From an uncultured Oscillospiraceae bacterium (GTDB taxonomy: Bacteria; Bacillota; Clostridia; Oscillospirales; Oscillospiraceae), in contig CANQVL010000012.1 in assembly GCA_947627285.1 (NCBI GenBank), forward strand, positions 1 through 58,825: 58,825 bases of DNA, written 5' to 3'. The translations under genes were made by a program, and so were the position numbers. Shown piece after piece: positions 10,201 to 17,006 of the stretch; within the stretch, counting starts at the first letter, position 1, and the number at the start of each line of letters is the position of its first letter. The notes under the pieces were generated by a model. The model saw nothing but the letters and a program-made list of their open reading frames with translations, searched no databases and had not been told where the DNA came from.

Positions 10201-12812
10201 TATGAGCTCTCGCCGATACCGTAAAGCGCCTCAACATAGGTGGGGCTGTCAAACATGGGCGCGTCAGACCAGCTCCCGTAAAAGCCCAGGACCGGTATAG
10301 AGTGCTCCGGCAGGGCGACCCCCTCCTCGGTGCTCCCGGGGGTGACAAAGACATATCCTTCGATGTACGCGCCGTTGGGATATGTGGCGTCCAGGTACTC
10401 CCTGGCGCTGTCGTCCAGCCTCAGCGTCGCGGTCACATGGGCGCTGCCGCCATTCTCCAAAGTCAGCGTCTTCGTGCCCAGCTTCACCAGGAACAGATAC
10501 GCGTCCTCGGTGGTGAAGGTCCCGTCCCCGTTGAGGTCCGCCGCGCCGTCGAGACCGTCTACGTTCCCCGCGGCGTATGCCAGGATCATCAGGGCGTCGT
10601 CATTGTCCGTGTCGCCGTCCCCGTCCAGGTCGCAGACAAAGGGAGCTTCGGTAAAGCCCGCGCCTGTCACCTGGAAATCGGCGGTGGAAAGGAGGCGTCT
10701 TGTGCCGCCGCTGAGGCGGACGGTCCCCTCCCCGTCAGTGAAGACATCCTGGGTGAAGAGCTCCGCCCGGAGCTCATACTCCTCAGTCTGCCCTGTAAGA
10801 TCGCTCAGCGTGAAGCCGAAGGAATATTCGCCCGTCTTCCCGGCGTCCTCCCCCAGCTCCGCCTTGACCTTGCCCTTTTCAACGCCGGCGGCGGCGCTGT
10901 CGTCCATCGTAATGTAAGAGGAGCTCTGCGTGGCGAGGCCAACATTGGCAAGACCCGCGCCCTGCTGGAGGACCGGATAATACACGCCGTCCTCTCCGTC
11001 CACGGTGATGGGCACGGCGGTGGACATGAGAAGACTGTTCACCAGCTGTCCCGCGTTGAGGTCCGTCTTTTCCTCCAGGTGGTTTTCACGTATGTACTGA
11101 GCCATAAGCGCCGTCATGCCCGCGATCTGCGGGGACGCCATGGACGTACCGGACATGTTCTCATACGCGTCATGGGTATCTCCCGCGCCGTTGACGGAAT
11201 AGATATTGCCGCCTGGGGCGGTGATCTCGGGCTTGAGCTCCAGCGATCCGGGAACGCCCCAGGCGCTGAAGCTGCTCATGGCGTCGGGGCCCACGTTCTC
11301 AACGACGGTCACATCCGTGTTGACCGTCAGCGTGCCCTCGTAAATATCCACTCCGGATACCGTTTTCTTCTCGCCATACTTTCTCAGCGCCTCTCCGCAC
11401 TTGCTGGTGACGCTGAAGCACGGGTTCGTATAATCCCCGTGGCTCGACAGGTCCATATTCAAAAGCGAGTTTTCTGTGTTGACAACGATAAGACCGATGG
11501 CACCGGCGCCCATGGCGTTGTTCGCTTTTTGGGAGAAGTCGATATCACCGCGCATACAGACCGCCAGCTTACCGTTAACTTCGCTTGCAACGGCGTTAAA
11601 CTGATCCTCCGAGCCGATGCCGTCTATCATCACGTAGCTCTGAGGTCCCTTGACGCTCTCAACCGAGTTGAGTCCGTATTTGCTGCCGCCGTCATAGAAG
11701 GTGAATTTCTCGCCGCCCACGTCAACGGTCCTGTCAGTCATTCCCCTGTTGTCCGACGACGCTACCGAAAGGACGTCGGTGTAGGAGGCGGGAGAGGACA
11801 CGGTATTCATGCTCACGTCCTCCACCCGAAGGGAACCGGCGCCGCCAGCCTCATTGTCCGCCCAGCCTCCCTCGTTGCCGGCGGAGGCGGCTATTATTAA
11901 CCCGGCGTCGGTCAGCTCGTCCAGCAGCTCCTGATAATACTCGCTGCGGGAGAAGCCCATCTGGGGCGTTCCAAGGGACAGGTTCACCACGTTCGCGCCC
12001 AGATAGAAAGCGTCCTCGATGGCAGCCATATAGTCGGAATCGTACCCGCTGCCAGCTCTGCCGAAGACCTTCATGACCAGCAGCTGAGCGTCGGGCGCGA
12101 CGCCCTGGACCTTTACCGCGTCAAGGGCCTTTTCAAATCCGTCCTTCGACTCGGCGGGGACATAGGCGTTTGCCGCCGCGATACCCGCCACGTGGGAGCC
12201 GTGCTCGCCCTGGGTGTCATGGCTGTGGTCCACCTCAACGCTTATGTCGCCGTAGTTGAAGGCGAATGGCACCTTCGCGCTGTAATAGACATCATCCTCA
12301 TCCCATTTGTTGGCTTTCATCGCCGTGTAGATGTTGAGCCTGGGAAGGATATCCTTCAGGGACTCCTCGTCCAGAAGCTCAAGGCTGTCAAGCCAGCCAT
12401 CGGGCTTTTCAGCCTCCTGCAGCCCAAGGGAGTACATGAGAGCCTCCCCGTCAAAGCTCCGGTGCTGATAATCTATACCGGTGTCGATGATCGCGACGCG
12501 GGAGCCCGCGCCGGTGTATCCCGACTCCCAGAGCCGGTTGGCGCCTGTCATCTCCGAGGAGGTAGCCATCTGGGGCTCGGTCTCCTCCCGGACCGTGGAG
12601 AGGGGCCTGCTGGGCGTCTCGACAATGACGCGCGCCACGCCGTCAAGCTTCTCGATCTCCCTGATCTTTCCGTACTGCACATTGGCTGAGATGAGGTTAG
12701 CCGCCAGCGTCAGGTTCCAGACAACATCCAGCGGTTCACCGTCAAGGACCTTGTCCTCGATCTCCTCCACCACGTCAGACTGCTTTTGCTCCAGCTCCTG
12801 CTGGTACGACAC
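4269..12812 (-). CDS. giant cell-surface subtilase (S8) with dockerin-like, Big_2, cohesin-like and SLH domains
   Basis: This open frame covers 2,847 residues, but the true gene begins at 13117 in another frame (see the fragment and the G8 tract upstream); in-frame sequence before this ATG still encodes typical prodomain (TDTVRVSVVLED). Subtilase catalytic residues are Asp110 (AIIDTGID), His204 (HGSHVAG) and Ser near 555 (GTSMASP), with a protease-associated insert at about 360-500. Then come EF-hand/dockerin-like repeats (about 725-770, DLDGDGDTDNDDA), Ig-like Big_2 domains (about 1447-1527 and 1804-1884), a Tyr/Asp/Gly-rich GX3 repeat (about 2185-2305), a cohesin-like beta domain (about 2344-2450), a pre-SLH module and three SLH repeats (about 2667-2847). 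The SLH repeats should anchor the enzyme to cell-wall polymers. Substrate is unknown; size and modules suggest degradation of host or dietary protein or glycoprotein at the surface. Confidence 0.85.
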   Translation of the reverse strand: MSYQQELEQKQSDVVEEIEDKVLDGEPLDVVWNLTLAANLISANVQYGKIREIEKLDGVARVIVETPSRPLSTVREETEPQMATSSEMTGANRLWESGYTGAGSRVAIIDTGIDYQHRSFDGEALMYSLGLQEAEKPDGWLDSLELLDEESLKDILPRLNIYTAMKANKWDEDDVYYSAKVPFAFNYGDISVEVDHSHDTQGEHGSHVAGIAAANAYVPAESKDGFEKALDAVKVQGVAPDAQLLVMKVFGRAGSGYDSDYMAAIEDAFYLGANVVNLSLGTPQMGFSRSEYYQELLDELTDAGLIIAASAGNEGGWADNEAGGAGSLRVEDVSMNTVSSPASYTDVLSVASSDNRGMTDRTVDVGGEKFTFYDGGSKYGLNSVESVKGPQSYVMIDGIGSEDQFNAVASEVNGKLAVCMRGDIDFSQKANNAMGAGAIGLIVVNTENSLLNMDLSSHGDYTNPCFSVTSKCGEALRKYGEKKTVSGVDIYEGTLTVNTDVTVVENVGPDAMSSFSAWGVPGSLELKPEITAPGGNIYSVNGAGDTHDAYENMSGTSMASPQIAGMTALMAQYIRENHLEEKTDLNAGQLVNSLLMSTAVPITVDGEDGVYYPVLQQGAGLANVGLATQSSSYITMDDSAAAGVEKGKVKAELGEDAGKTGEYSFGFTLSDLTGQTEEYELRAELFTQDVFTDGEGTVRLSGGTRRLLSTADFQVTGAGFTEAPFVCDLDGDGDTDNDDALMILAYAAGNVDGLDGAADLNGDGTFTTEDAYLFLVKLGTKTLTLENGGSAHVTATLRLDDSAREYLDATYPNGAYIEGYVFVTPGSTEEGVALPEHSIPVLGFYGSWSDAPMFDSPTYVEALYGIGESSYMGVNTPEIIAAPADDPVAQLYTSNYIGIRQFGERESSYWSVNPYLIEDTPMYGRAAINSRSLIYSIAFSLIRNAAQITLFVKDGQGNVVEAEEIAGQYPGGFPYTQHDGTVLWDYIVAGLSEIIASPSGMGFSEGESFTVGVLAVPEYYEQDGELTVDRVLDMEKDGSLGDGACMSWTFTVDDTAPTALSIAKDEDGNLVVNAQDNMAIAAVVMMNSGGTEIIDAQPVEQSGGRGSVTFDLSSFESGTCKILVGDYAGNEKLYDVSLKTEDEPEEDFGGQMFGFTAGYRYGVANSWLRIDPDKLNFYNTADRGVETVAQSTFTVTAAEYVGGYVYMAAGDGNMYVARQGRWSDPVLLGSYKDSTDLVRDMAYNYTNGILYALGDKNTVFRVNLSTGELTEDYKVSITCPADGTDDNNTVLVTLAIDDEGNFYSVNSGYSVSAGGFTKTVKGNPQWTFLYKWGAENIENGEIANLSPVSNESTGNNFYSSHLYGSPDYPQNVFQAMAWDHDKDVLYWASGDEYTSTYSCLVVFRNPASGKAELLRTEDDNSGLTSSQIPGLYIVPKNDDTRIPEAESATSVKLSRDNVELLEGASVTLTADVFPWNLGDKSLKWTSDNESSVTVKNGVVKAVKAGSATVTAASAVSGEVKATCTVTVKELPNIEFSALLTKADGTSAWIETSTKDLGSWTQLSPSASYIAGTLLDDTIYVHDGDRIYAVDADNFSVRPLTNIDLTWNWPDAAPAPLSTDLVLDGQDTAFGRIVGLVDGIDGGTSIAVMNPEKGTGDDMATRSQFYDDRAAVIAYKGSGTQYANYLDCPSREYYLLTESGELWKAVIWETYDEWSYGTLIHDCELTDIGPTGIDLGGVSTVYGGQSASMLYDQDSGCLLVSVCLDGRTDKMYIVDPNEASAVELGAFAPGVAPVVALYQYDRISELTVKVRPAQSEIYVGETVKLTASVYPTDMAGEVTWSSDRDDVAEVDADGVVTGKSAGTAVITATYGDASASCTVTVKGLATAPAGATANAYIVKPDGSGAWVTIDLSSLTFYENAQDDRAYSGAAAYDGGIYAMNGIWLTRIDGYSYSVDIGDALPAGTQILDGTCVYGEPVTLRYFDEEWYVQTKEDVQVPGGVVYVTGDDWIMFVDDYTDANTAHGSVLEGYDAAAITWYGNKISRWDVDGEYDEDSYIQEWFVLGADGYLWKVFRRTYVDMFGDVYTTPVSDIEQFAELGVEFADRTKVSMTRVKGDGYDGLLISDAADRNGTALYWLELTEDLAPASFGKLGILEGVSDLAGLYTEHDLSGDFVDTTTIGGGEGGGDIDEDNYDQGYDAGSEAVYSYSVPYEYEELCNERYREGYYDGYDEGYYTGYEDFSGEGYDLNADEAVGIDLEYYGEGGYYEGFSDGVYDAAYDNGHEIGWSEGYDKGSIDAEEGLNPNPIPPEDVSMFSLENTPETEALASGFRVMSAAPKTDAGTVMASGGDVSLSGSVSGTSVTAKIELSASTNGLVTVKYDPEVLTFQGVSGSGRVLRAFKIDSEAGTVTVAYAASGAFTGEALRVSFSYSTGMPDTKTTVSLSASQLGGTVYGEDEEKGQVELALPYVPTPVPTPSVTTGDKTQDGGTTTETTAVPDASVNNGEATSKVTDSMGSEIVKQAEENGSDTVVVAPKISGDVSKTEVTISGKTVTDIAERTDAALKVETPVGSVTLPGTALPELGKAGDVAVSVEKTEETVSVQVSAGGDTVNKIPGGVKASFELKDGEVAVIVSQDGAETVVPKSLVENGRTYVLLDGSAAVKIITNSKSFEDVDAGAWFGDAVAFSSSHELLNGTGETTFEPESDMTRAMLTTVLWRLESEAASEGAVAFPDVNDSTGYAEGISWAADAGIITGTDKGVFEPEREVTRQEMAMMLYRYAVSVGMNTAKTGELTAFTDAADVADWASDAMKWAVSSGIFSGDGSGHLNPTASASRAQVALAIRKLVALMVK

Positions 12813-12874
12813 CGCCGGACCGTCAAGAGATATGGTCTGGACCGGATATCCGGCCTCCAGGACTGACTCGTCCT

Positions 12875-13117
12875 CTAAAACGACCGAGACACGGACCGTA
12901 TCTGTGTCATTAAAGCTACCCCCCCCGGCACGGAGTCCGGCGCGGTGAGGTGGAGCTTCGCGTCCACGGTGTCGTCTGATTCCGAGAATTCCAGCGGGGT
13001 CAGCCCTTCGGCTGTCACCTCTGTCTCCTCTCCGTCCGCGTATGCCGCCGGCATCATCCCTATCACCATAAGGACCGCCAGAAGCATTCCCAGGACGCGC
13101 TTTGTTCCTGTTCTCAT
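12875..13117 (-). pseudogene. signal-peptide fragment of the giant protease, separated by a frameshift
   Basis: An 80-codon frame with a strong ribosome site (GAGGAGGA) and a clear Sec signal peptide (basic RTGTKR, hydrophobic core, cleavage after AAYA). It carries the start of a subtilase prodomain (VDAKLHLTAPDSVPGG), then loses frame at a run of eight G (minus strand; 12919-12926) and stops 14 residues later. The other frame carries on directly with NDTDTVRVSVVLEDES and reaches the protease ATG at 12812 without a stop. Adding one G or removing two restores one gene of about 2,949 codons (4269-13117). This could be a sequencing error, a real mutation, a slippage-based on/off switch or -1 ribosomal slippage on G-GGG-GGG; the sequence alone does not decide. 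Confidence 0.8.
12919..12926 (-). repeat. G8 homopolymer at the protease frameshift
   Basis: Eight consecutive C on the plus strand (G on the coding strand) at exactly the point where the signal-peptide frame and the protease frame part. Tracts of this kind are known slippage sites. Confidence 0.9.
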
Positions 13118-13342
13118 AATGTTCCTCCTCGTTGTATTTCTCAGTTTGTTAACGCGGTTGACAAAATACTTTTTTGAATAATGTCGCGCGGCAGCGCGTC
13201 ATTTCGGAAAATATTTTTCCAGATAACTTTATCACGCTTCACCGAAAAACGCAATACCGGAGAGGAGAAAAATTCAAGAAAACGAAATATTTGGACGTAA
13301 AAGCGAGGATATAACGCATGCTTCGCCAGGTGAAGGAGGATC
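13118..13342. other. intergenic region upstream of the giant protease
   Basis: 225 nt, AT-richer than the surrounding genes. It holds the ribosome site of the protease (AGGAGGA near 13125). No convincing sigma-A promoter was found on the minus strand. A TTGACA facing the plus strand (about 13159) has no good -10 and no gene to serve. Confidence 0.4.
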
Positions 13343-13380
13343 AAAAAAGCGGAGCCTTCGCGTTGAAGGCTCCGTTTTTT
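13343..13380 (-). terminator. bidirectional terminator after the alpha-glucan operon
   Basis: Arms CGGAGCCTTC (13350-13359) and GAAGGCTCCG (13365-13374) flanked by A6 (13343-13348) and T6 (13375-13380), giving a U-run in both directions. It lies 10 nt beyond the malG-like stop codon. Confidence 0.9.
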
Positions 13381-13390
13381 GAATTTCAGG

Positions 13391-14218
13391 TCACTCCTTG
13401 GCGGCGCCGGCGGTGACGCCGGTTACAAGGAAGCCGGAGAGGCAGAAGTAGAGGATCACGATGGGGACCGCTATGAATATGGAGCCCGCGGCGAAGCGGG
13501 TGAACTGGGTCTCGTCCAGGTGCATGAGCCCCACGGCGACGGTCCACTTGTCCTTGTTCTTCAAAAGGAGGTTGGGCAGGATGAAGTCGCTCCAGGGCCA
13601 GGCAAACTGCGTCAGGGCGGTGTAGACGATTATGGGCTTTGAAAGTGGCAGTGCGATGGATCGGAACACCCTGAAGTTGCTCGCCCCGTCCAGCCTTGCC
13701 GCCTCGAACACCGAGGAGCTGATGGAGTCGAAGTAGCCCTTCTGCACCAGGTAGCCCATGGGAGCGCCGGAGGCGTAAATGAGCACCAGCGCCCAGAGGC
13801 GGTTGATGAGCCCGAAGTTCACCATCAGCAGGTACACCGCGGTCATGCCCATGAAGGACGGGAACATGCTCAGGACGAGCGTGGACTTCATGAGCATTTT
13901 GCGCGAGCGGAACTGGAAGCGGCTGATGGTGTAAGCCGTGAGTATCACCAGAACCGTGCCCAGGATACTGGAGCCAACCGCCACGAAAAGCGTGTTTTTC
14001 AGCCAGTTGGGGTAGTCGTACATGGTGATGTCGCCGAAAAGCGTCTTATACCCCGAAAGGCTGAAGGAGCCGGGGAAGAAGCCCTTCAAATCGTAGATGG
14101 AGCCGGTGGCGGAGAAGGACGCCAGCACCAGCCACAGCACCGGGAAGAAAAAGAGGAAGCAGACAATGAGCAGCGCCAGGTGCGCGCCCATCCAGTCAAG
14201 GGTCTTTCTCCATCTCAT
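13391..14218 (-). CDS. malG: sugar ABC transporter permease, MalG type
   Basis: A 275-residue inner-membrane permease with six predicted membrane segments and the EAA loop (EAARLDGASNFRVFRSI, about residues 175-191) that contacts the ATPase. It pairs with the MalF-type permease encoded just upstream (4-nt ATGA overlap) to import maltodextrins or related alpha-glucans delivered by the MalE-like lipoprotein. No ATPase gene lies in the operon, so a shared MsmX/MsmK-type ATPase encoded elsewhere is presumably used, as is common in Firmicutes. It is the last gene of the operon and is followed by a strong terminator. Specificity for maltodextrin is inferred from the GH13 and starch-binding neighbours. 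Confidence 0.88.
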   Translation of the reverse strand: MRWRKTLDWMGAHLALLIVCFLFFFPVLWLVLASFSATGSIYDLKGFFPGSFSLSGYKTLFGDITMYDYPNWLKNTLFVAVGSSILGTVLVILTAYTISRFQFRSRKMLMKSTLVLSMFPSFMGMTAVYLLMVNFGLINRLWALVLIYASGAPMGYLVQKGYFDSISSSVFEAARLDGASNFRVFRSIALPLSKPIIVYTALTQFAWPWSDFILPNLLLKNKDKWTVAVGLMHLDETQFTRFAAGSIFIAVPIVILYFCLSGFLVTGVTAGAAKE

Positions 14219-15537
14219 CTGTAGCTGTCCTCCCTTCTGTACGCGTTGGAGCGGACGTACACCGACAGGGACACGGCGGAGGTGATGAGGAAGATGATAA
14301 GGCTCACCGCCGCGCCTATGCTGTAATAGTTGTTGTCAATGGACAGGTTGTAGAGCCAGTTTATCAAAAGGTCCGTGTCCGAGGCCAGGAAGTAGCCGTC
14401 CATGTAGAGCCCGCCGCGCAGGAAGTAGAATATGCCGAAGTTGTTGAAATTCCCGATGAAGTTTGTTATAAGCACCGGGGTGGTGGAGAACACCACAAAC
14501 GGCAGGGTTATCTTTTTGAACTGCTGCCAGGGTCCCGCGCCGTCTATGCTCGCCGCCTCGTAGAGATTGGGGTTCAGGTTCGAGAGTATGCCCGTAGCAA
14601 GGAGCATGGAGGTGGGGACGGAGATCCAGGCGTTCACGAATATGCCGATCACCCGCGCCTTCAGCCCCGCGTCGATGTCCAGAAAGCCCACGGCGCTGTG
14701 ACCCGCGGCGGTGATGTAGTGGTTTATGGGACCGCCGTAGGAGAAAAGGAACTTGAAGGCGAGAAGGGTGATAAAGCCGGGGACGGCGTAGGCGAGGATG
14801 GGGAACATCCGCCAGAAGCGCTTGAATTTCACGCATTTTTTGTTGAGAAGCAGCGCCAGGGCCAGTCCGCCGAAGTAGTTTATCGCGGTGGAAAGCACCG
14901 CCCAAACCACGTTCCAGCCGAGTATGCGGAAGAAGGTCTCCTTTATACCGCCCAGGGTCAGCACGCGGCGGAAGCTGTCAAACCCCGTCCAGTCCACAAG
15001 CTTTGGCGGCACGATGTCGCCGCCGTAGTTTGTGAAAGCGATGAGGATCATGAAGACTATGGGAATGACGTTGAACACCAGCACGCCGACGACGGGAAGG
15101 GCAAGCGCCGCGACGTAGAATTTGTTGTTGAGGTAATTGCCAAGCGACTTGACAAAACCCTCCGGGGCGCCTCCCCTTCTCTCGGTCTCCAGGATGTCCC
15201 GGAGGTTTGAGCGGTAGAGCAGGACCATGCCGATAACCAGGATGAAGGTCAAAAGTCCGCGCAGGAGCATTATTATGGAGTCGTCCCCGCCAGTGCCGAG
15301 CCAGGGGTCAGCCTCCACGGTGCCCAGGGTGAAGAAGCCCGCGATGTCCCGCGCGCCGGTGACCGCCATGTACGCGATGAAGCCCGACAGCGCCCCCAGG
15401 TACGCAAAGCCCTTTACCCACTGGCGGGACATGAGCTGTCCCAGACCCATGAGCGCCGCCGACGCCCTGACGCGCTTTGAGGGGCTTTTTACGGCGGTAA
15501 TGAAGAGAGGTGAAGCTTTCATATACGCCTCCCTCAC
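14215..15537 (-). CDS. malF: sugar ABC transporter permease, MalF type
   Basis: A 440-residue permease, longer than the usual 290-310 residues. The C-terminal two thirds form the standard binding-protein-dependent permease with the EAA loop (YEAASIDGAGPWQQF, about residues 330-344). The first 135 residues add about three hydrophobic segments (MGLGQLMSRQWVKGFAYL; IMLLRGLLTFILVIG) not needed in minimal MalF proteins. Stop and start codons overlap by 4 nt on both sides, so translation with the MalE and MalG genes is likely coupled. E. coli MalF is also long (514 residues), but its extra periplasmic loop is of another kind. Role: maltodextrin uptake with MalG and MalE. Confidence 0.87.
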   Translation of the reverse strand: MREAYMKASPLFITAVKSPSKRVRASAALMGLGQLMSRQWVKGFAYLGALSGFIAYMAVTGARDIAGFFTLGTVEADPWLGTGGDDSIIMLLRGLLTFILVIGMVLLYRSNLRDILETERRGGAPEGFVKSLGNYLNNKFYVAALALPVVGVLVFNVIPIVFMILIAFTNYGGDIVPPKLVDWTGFDSFRRVLTLGGIKETFFRILGWNVVWAVLSTAINYFGGLALALLLNKKCVKFKRFWRMFPILAYAVPGFITLLAFKFLFSYGGPINHYITAAGHSAVGFLDIDAGLKARVIGIFVNAWISVPTSMLLATGILSNLNPNLYEAASIDGAGPWQQFKKITLPFVVFSTTPVLITNFIGNFNNFGIFYFLRGGLYMDGYFLASDTDLLINWLYNLSIDNNYYSIGAAVSLIIFLITSAVSLSVYVRSNAYRREDSYR

Positions 15538-17006
15538 CCGGCCAGGGTGTGAATGGCGTCGTAGATGTTCTTGTCTATTGTCTCAAGCGCCGCCTGAAGC
15601 TCGGCCTTTCCGGGATATTTGGCTGCCTCACCCTGCCTTTCCCTGAAGGGGTCCTTCGCCACGTCGCCCATGACTGTCTGGCAGGGCACCCAGATCTGGT
15701 TCACAGCCTTTACAGAGGGCATGAGGTATATGCGCCCGGCGGAGAGGCTTTTGAAAATGATGTCCGCCGTGTCGCCGCTCTGCGCCGCCACATCACTGCG
15801 GGTGGGGGCGATGCCGAGAGTGTCGGCGCGCAGCTTTATCATGTCGAAGGACGTGGCGAAGTTCACAAACTCCATGCACGCCTCCCGGTGCTTTGTGTAG
15901 CTGGAGATGCCGTAGCCGTTGACGCCGCCCATCACAACGGTGTCCCTCCAGCCGTCCTCGGGGACGGAGGCGCTGTCGCGCGTAAGGTCCCCGTCCTTGG
16001 GCATTTTGGCGGGCAGCTCCACCATTTTCAGGTTCTCCTTCGCCTTACTTTCCGCTTCCTCCTGGGAAAGGCCGTCCTGCTTGTAGCGGTTTGTCAGGTT
16101 CCCCAGGAAAAGGGAGTAGGTGTCGGGTGTGGAGACAGCGCAGAAGTAGCTGCCGTCAGCCAGCTTCTCATAGCGGTTCAGGGTGACGGTGTCGTCGATA
16201 CAGCCCTCGTTCATCTGTCCCGCGAAGAGGCGCAGGGCCCAGAGGCCGTTGACGGCGTCGCCGCCGGAAAAGCCGATGTCGGTGTCGTCGGTCACGCCGT
16301 CCTTCACTCCGAAGATGTAGTTGCCGAAGGAGAGCATGAAGGGGGACGCAAGGTAGAGGTTGTTCATTGACACCATGAAGCCGAATTTGTTGGGGTCGGA
16401 ATCGTGGAGCTCCTTGGAATAGGCGTAGAGGTCGCACCAGTTCTCGAAGAAGTCCGGCGTGCCGTTCCCGTCGGCGTCCCAGCGCTCCCGCCAGTTATCC
16501 GGCATCATGTCCTCGCGGTAGAAGAGCATGGGCTCCTGGACGTTTACGGGCACGCCCATGGTATAGACCTGTCCGTCCAGGGTCATGTGGAAGGCGTCCC
16601 ACGCCGCCTCGGGAGTGGTCTCATAGCAGTCCAGCTCCTCCACGTTGATGGGCAGGATGTGGCGGTCCTCGGCGTAGCGCATAAGCTGGTCGTTGGCCTG
16701 GTAGAGCACGTCGGGGCCGTAGCCGTAGGGACCGTTTGTGGCAAGGTCGGTGAACTCGTCCATGTTGGCGTCCACCGCCTGTATCCCCTTGTCCTTATAC
16801 GCCTCGTTGAAGGCGTCCAGCAGGTCGGCAAGATACCCCTCCGCCTTGGCGGTGTCGTTTTCCAGGACGTGGAGCACCACCGTCTCCCCCGTGGCGCCGT
16901 CGCCGCCGCCGGCTGACTGATTTGATCCGCCGCCGTCCTTGCCGCAGGCGGCGAGGGTCAGCGATAAAGCGAGGATCAGCGCCAGGATCGAAGCTGTTCT
17001 TCTCAC
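15534..17006 (-). CDS. malE: extracellular maltodextrin-type solute-binding lipoprotein (MalE-like)
   Basis: A 490-residue lipoprotein: signal peptide with a lipobox at LTLAAC and a Gly/Ser/Asp linker (GGGSNQSAGGG), then a family-1 extracellular solute-binding fold. I chose the GTG at 17004-17006 because it has AAAGGAGAG about 10 nt upstream and begins directly with the signal peptide; the frame stays open further upstream but that part is low-quality sequence overlapping the GH13 gene. The GTG overlaps the GH13 stop by 4 nt. The protein should capture oligosaccharides outside the membrane and deliver them to MalF/MalG. Acidic and aromatic residues are frequent, as in sugar binders. The exact ligand is unknown. 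Confidence 0.87.
   Translation of the reverse strand: MRRTASILALILALSLTLAACGKDGGGSNQSAGGGDGATGETVVLHVLENDTAKAEGYLADLLDAFNEAYKDKGIQAVDANMDEFTDLATNGPYGYGPDVLYQANDQLMRYAEDRHILPINVEELDCYETTPEAAWDAFHMTLDGQVYTMGVPVNVQEPMLFYREDMMPDNWRERWDADGNGTPDFFENWCDLYAYSKELHDSDPNKFGFMVSMNNLYLASPFMLSFGNYIFGVKDGVTDDTDIGFSGGDAVNGLWALRLFAGQMNEGCIDDTVTLNRYEKLADGSYFCAVSTPDTYSLFLGNLTNRYKQDGLSQEEAESKAKENLKMVELPAKMPKDGDLTRDSASVPEDGWRDTVVMGGVNGYGISSYTKHREACMEFVNFATSFDMIKLRADTLGIAPTRSDVAAQSGDTADIIFKSLSAGRIYLMPSVKAVNQIWVPCQTVMGDVAKDPFRERQGEAAKYPGKAELQAALETIDKNIYDAIHTLAG

Noticed and set aside
10302-11900. Long plus-strand open frame (532 codons) opposite the subtilase domain
   Set aside because: The minus strand encodes catalytic subtilase motifs here; the plus frame shows no domain and no start signal.
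13158-13190. Plus-strand promoter (TTGACA) near the protease start
   Set aside because: No -10 at correct spacing and no plus-strand gene downstream.
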